From Neisseriaceae bacterium (GTDB lineage: Bacteria > Pseudomonadota > Gammaproteobacteria > Burkholderiales > Neisseriaceae), in the NCBI GenBank assembly GCA_017458185.1, contig JAFTFY010000032.1, positions 1 through 38,080 of the forward strand: a stretch of DNA of 38,080 nt. Reading direction: 5' to 3'. The notes below the pieces were generated by a model that saw only the letters and a program-made list of their open reading frames with translations, was not told where the DNA came from and did not search any database. The position numbers and the translations under genes were made by a program. The number at the start of each line of letters is the position of its first letter. Positions within the stretch are counted from its first letter, which is position 1. Positions 35,307 through 38,080 of the stretch are shown piece after piece.

Positions 35307-35795
35307 TTATTCAATCGCCACATAACGCACATCGTTAATTTCAATATACTCATCGCCGTCTGGCGTGTGCAACAGCACTTCATCGCCTGCTCTCGATTTC
35401 ATCAATGCTTTGGCTAACGGCGAAATCCACGAGATTTTGCCGCTCACTGCGTCCGCTTCGTCAATACCCACAATGCTCACCGTTTGTTCCGTGCCGTTTT
35501 CTCGCATAATATCAACCGTGGCACCAAAAAACACCTGCTCGCAGGCTTCCCGTTCGGCAGGATTGACCACTTCGGCAATTTCCAAGTGTTTGGTTAAAAA
35601 GCGAATGCGGCGGTCAATTTCCCGCAAGCGGCGTTTGCCGTAAATATAATCGCCGTTTTCACTGCGGTCGCCATTGCTTGCTGCCCAATTCACCACTTCC
35701 ACGATTTTCGGGCGTTCGCGATTGACCAAATCGTATAACTCATCTTTCAAGCGTTGCCAGCCTTGTGGCGTAATATAATTTTTTGTGTCGGACAT
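35307..35795 (-). CDS. greB: Transcription elongation factor GreB
   Basis: Rescues backtracked RNA polymerase by stimulating cleavage of the transcript. The 162-residue protein starts SDTKNYITPQGWQRLKDELY, has the coiled-coil tip with acidic residues (ASNGDRSENGDYIYGKRRLR) and the C-terminal FKBP-like domain (VDIMRENGTEQTVSIVGIDE, ISWISPLAKALMKSRAGDEV). YIYGKRRLREIDRRIRFL marks GreB rather than GreA. The frame is open 13 codons upstream across an uptake sequence (SGSLKK), but the ATG at 35795 gives the family start. Confidence 0.95.
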   Translation of the reverse strand: MSDTKNYITPQGWQRLKDELYDLVNRERPKIVEVVNWAASNGDRSENGDYIYGKRRLREIDRRIRFLTKHLEIAEVVNPAEREACEQVFFGATVDIMRENGTEQTVSIVGIDEADAVSGKISWISPLAKALMKSRAGDEVLLHTPDGDEYIEINDVRYVAIE

Positions 35796-36087
35796 CGTGT
35801 TTTCAACCTTTTTCAGGCTGCCTGATAAATACATAAAAACATTATTTTATAAGATATTTTAAATGGGTATGGGTAAAAAAACACGCTACGGCGTTTCAGT
35901 CTGCCTGAAAACATCATTAACAAAATCTTTCTCTTTATTTGTTTTCATTTATTTTTATTATCTATCAAGTATCCAAGCCGTTATTTTTGTATAATTAGGT
36001 GCAATGCACAATGATTTTCCGTGCGGTAAATAGTCGTTTTGCGGCTGATTTACTTTTCATTTATTTCAATAAAACAAGGAGTTAGTA
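35796..36087 (+). promoter_or_regulatory. greB-phaC intergenic region
   Basis: A divergent 292-base AT-rich region. It holds uptake sequences near 35811 and 35897 (the second a variant, CAGTCTGCC) and a possible -10 box TATAAT (35990-35995) for phaC, without a convincing -35 box. An AAGGAG ribosome-binding site lies eight bases before the phaC ATG. Nothing else is recognised. Confidence 0.4.
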
Positions 36088-37797
36088 ATGAATAGTGGCT
36101 CTATTTTCGACCCTTCTTTGGCGGTTTCTGCAATGGAAGAATGGCAAAAATTTTGGTTTCGCACCGATAAAACGCCATCGCAATCTTCGTCTGGTGCTTC
36201 GCAAGTGTTTGATTCTTGGCAAAAACAAATGCAAGACGCAACCGCTTTTTGGCAAAATGCGTGGGCAGAAGTACTGCCCAAACAAGTTGATGAACAAACG
36301 GGTGAGACGCATTTGCAGGCTTGGCGTACGCTGCCGTGGTTTGCCAATATTAAAAATGCCTACGACAGTTCTTGCGAGTTTATTCGCAAGCAGTTAGAGG
36401 CGAATGCGGCTGGACTGCCTGACGACCGCAAGGAGTCTTTGCGTTTTATGACCGAGCAGTATTTGGCAGCGATGAATCCCGATAACTTCTTGGCAACCAA
36501 CCCCGAAGCCTTGCAGGAAGCCTTTGAAACACAAGGACAAAGTTTGGTAAAAGGCGTGCAAAATTATCTGCACGACTTCGAGCAAGGCAAAATCACCATG
36601 TCAGACGGCACGCCGTTTATTTTGGGTGAAAACACGGCGGCAACACCTGGTAAAGTGGTGCTGCGTACGGAATTGTATGAACTTTTGCAATATGCCCCCA
36701 GCACCGAAAAAGTGTTTGAAAAACCGTTGCTGATTATTCCGCCTTGCGTGAATAAATATTATTTAATGGACTTGGCTCCGCAAAAATCTTTGATTGAATA
36801 CTTGGTATCGCAAGGTTTCCGTGTATTCTTGGTGTCGTGGAAGTCGGCAACGCCTGAAATGAAACACTTCACTTGGGACACCTATGTCGAACGCGGCGTG
36901 ATTAACGCCATTGACACCGTGCGTGCGATTACTAAAAAAGACAGCATTAACGCTTTGGGCTTTTGTATCGGTGGCGTGCTTTTAACTACGGCTTTGGCAG
37001 TGTTAAAGGCGCGTGGCAATAATTATGTCGATAATGTGCTGTTTATGACTTCAATGGTTGATCACAGCGACCCTGGTGATATTAAACACTTTATCACCGA
37101 AGAGTTTATGCGTAACCGTTTGGCACAAATGGAAAAAGGCGGCATTGTCAGCGGTTTGGAATTGCAAGCGACTTTCTCGTTCTTGCGTCCGCAAGACTTG
37201 GTGTGGAATTATGTGCGTGATAATTATCTCAAAGGCAAAACGCCACGCCCATTTGATATGCTGTCGTGGAACAGTGATTCGGTTGATTTACCGATGCCCA
37301 TGCACACTTATTTCTTACAAAAATGCTATGTGGAAAACGCACTGATTAAAAAAGGCGGTATGACGGTGTGCGGCGTGCCTGTGGATATTAGCACGATTGA
37401 TATTCCGATGTATTTCTATGCGTCTGAAACTGACCACATTGTGCTGCCGCATTCGGTGTATGACGGCATTAAATTCTTTACAGGCTGCCCTGAAAAACGC
37501 TTTGTGTTGGGCGAATCAGGACACATTGCAGGTGCCATTAACCCTGTATCGAAAAACCGCCGCAGTTACTGGACAGGCGAGAACCTGCCTGAAACTTTTG
37601 ATGAATGGCGTGAAACTTCGGAAAACCACAAAGGCAGTTGGTGGGTAGATGCCGTCAAATGGTTTGGCGAACGCTCGGGCAAAGAAATCAAAGCCACAGC
37701 CACATTCGGCAACAGCACCTTCGCCCCCGTATGCGATGCACCAGGCGAATATGTCCGTGCCAAAGCATTACCTGCTTTGAAAACGCATTTTGTTTGA
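36088..37797 (+). CDS. phaC: Class I polyhydroxyalkanoate synthase
   Basis: Polymerises hydroxyacyl-CoA into storage polyester granules. The 569-residue protein has the lipase-box-like GFCIGG with nucleophile C293, the catalytic D449 in YASETDHIVLP and H479 in GESGHIAGAINP. The N-terminal region (WQKFWFRTDKTP, AWRTLPWFANIKNAYD) and YYLMDLAPQKSLIEYLVSQG are typical of the class I single-subunit enzyme. phaA, phaB, phasin and regulator genes are not in the window. Downstream are an uptake sequence, a putative small RNA and an insertion sequence. Confidence 0.96.
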   Translation: MNSGSIFDPSLAVSAMEEWQKFWFRTDKTPSQSSSGASQVFDSWQKQMQDATAFWQNAWAEVLPKQVDEQTGETHLQAWRTLPWFANIKNAYDSSCEFIRKQLEANAAGLPDDRKESLRFMTEQYLAAMNPDNFLATNPEALQEAFETQGQSLVKGVQNYLHDFEQGKITMSDGTPFILGENTAATPGKVVLRTELYELLQYAPSTEKVFEKPLLIIPPCVNKYYLMDLAPQKSLIEYLVSQGFRVFLVSWKSATPEMKHFTWDTYVERGVINAIDTVRAITKKDSINALGFCIGGVLLTTALAVLKARGNNYVDNVLFMTSMVDHSDPGDIKHFITEEFMRNRLAQMEKGGIVSGLELQATFSFLRPQDLVWNYVRDNYLKGKTPRPFDMLSWNSDSVDLPMPMHTYFLQKCYVENALIKKGGMTVCGVPVDISTIDIPMYFYASETDHIVLPHSVYDGIKFFTGCPEKRFVLGESGHIAGAINPVSKNRRSYWTGENLPETFDEWRETSENHKGSWWVDAVKWFGERSGKEIKATATFGNSTFAPVCDAPGEYVRAKALPALKTHFV

Positions 37798-37827
37798 TGT
37801 TAAGTTTCAGGCTGCCTGAAAAATATA

Positions 37828-37857
37828 TTGACACTTGGCGGTTTTATCACATACACT
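37828..37857 (+). promoter_or_regulatory. Sigma-70-like promoter of a putative small RNA
   Basis: TTGACA (37828-37833) and TACACT (37852-37857) with an 18-base spacer. The spacer contains ACTTGGCGGTT, which can pair with AACCCGCCAAG just downstream (37869-37879), so a DNA-level operator is also possible. Confidence 0.6.
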
Positions 37858-37863
37858 GAAAAC

Positions 37864-37922
37864 AACGGAACCCGCCAAGCCTAACCCGAAAGGGACTGCG
37901 TAACATGGCGGGTATTTTGTTG
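37864..37922 (+). ncRNA. Putative small structured RNA, unidentified
   Basis: About 60 bases starting a few bases after the promoter. ACCCGCCA (37870-37877) pairs with TGGCGGGT (37906-37913); inside the loop CCC-GAAA-GGG (37885-37894) forms a second hairpin. A short T-rich tail (TATTTTGTTG) follows, as in a terminator. There is no coding capacity. I compared it from memory with SRP RNA, c-di-GMP, preQ1 and twister motifs and found no match. It could instead be a structured terminator of phaC. Confidence 0.45.
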
Positions 37923-37942
37923 TCTCTTAAAGAAAAATTAAA

Positions 37943-38080
37943 GGGGCTGTATTAGATTAGCAGTTATGATATACTGCAAAAATGAAGATAACGCATTGTA
38001 AATTAACTAAAACAACACAGAAGAAACTGCTTGAATTTTTTGTATTAGAAGTTACAGCAAGAAGTGCAGCCGATATTTTG
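37943..38080 (+). mobile_element. IS1595-family (IS1016-like) insertion sequence, left end, cut by window edge
   Basis: Starts with GGGGCTGTATTAGATTAGCA, a terminal inverted repeat of the IS1016 type, 39 bases before the transposase start codon. The right end and target duplication lie outside the window. Confidence 0.75.
37982..38080 (+). CDS. IS1595-family transposase, N-terminal fragment
   Basis: 33 codons to the window edge: MKITHCKLTKTTQKKLLEFF followed by VLEVTARSAADIL. This matches the N-terminal helix-turn-helix region of IS1016-type transposases, which typically carry LLEFFVLEVTARSAAD. The frame is intact as far as visible. Whether the full gene is intact cannot be judged. Confidence 0.8.
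   Translation, partial: MKITHCKLTKTTQKKLLEFFVLEVTARSAADIL

Noticed and set aside
37864..37922. Signal recognition particle RNA or a c-di-GMP riboswitch
   Set aside because: The conserved SRP tip (GGTCAGGTCCGGAAGG) is missing, and the second helix of the c-di-GMP aptamer is missing; only the GAAA-capped hairpin looks similar.

Overview
The window comes from a moderately AT-rich member of the Neisseriaceae, most likely near Simonsiella, Alysiella or Kingella. The main evidence is a 12-base DNA uptake sequence (DUS), AGGCTGCCTGAA, repeated about seventy times, usually inside the near-palindrome TTTCAGGCTGCCTGAAA. This is the dialect described for Simonsiella; its complement, AGGCAGCCTGAA, is the Kingella dialect. 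Neisserial Correia-like elements (CREE), conserved protein families and an IS1595/IS1016-type insertion sequence agree with this. There is no 16S gene, so the genus is an inference.

Layout: 76-3564 holds rarA, a MoxR ATPase and recX, with nested mobile repeats. 3750-7763 holds gph, a Doc-type toxin with a small antitoxin, a DUF1963 membrane protein, a degenerate DnaQ-fold protein and rpe. 8347-11286 holds a YceI protein, a dicarboxylate/amino-acid symporter and rluC. 11992-14556 is RNase E, divergent from rluC, followed by tRNA-Asn(GTT) with a clear promoter and terminator, then lysC. 16533-19126 pairs a GDSL lipoprotein esterase with a TgpA-like membrane transglutaminase. 19443-23061 is a three-gene signalling operon. 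23696-27998 holds ruvC, cysE, an entericidin-like lipoprotein, leuD, an unknown membrane protein whose start codon looks mutated, and prpB. 28265-32416 holds HigBA-like and MazEF toxin-antitoxin pairs on either side of leuS. 32545-37797 holds pepN, greB and phaC. The window ends with a putative small RNA and the left end of an IS1595-like element.

Most genes are housekeeping and stand alone or in pairs. The most distinctive unit is the signalling operon: a galactose-binding-protein-like lipoprotein, a membrane-anchored CheA-like kinase carrying its own sensor, PAS, HPt and ATPase domains, and a single-domain CheY-like regulator. It looks like a chemosensory pathway reduced to three proteins, with no separate receptor, no CheW and no sugar permease beside it.

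The intergenic DNA is unusually rich in structured repeats: CREE elements whose two arms match each other but differ from copy to copy, two 335-bp TA-flanked MITEs in opposite orientation nested in other repeats, hairpin modules with conserved borders and variable stems, and a gene-end element with interchangeable terminator-like stems. Some of these repeats supply start codons, stop codons, ribosome-binding sites or terminators to the neighbouring genes.
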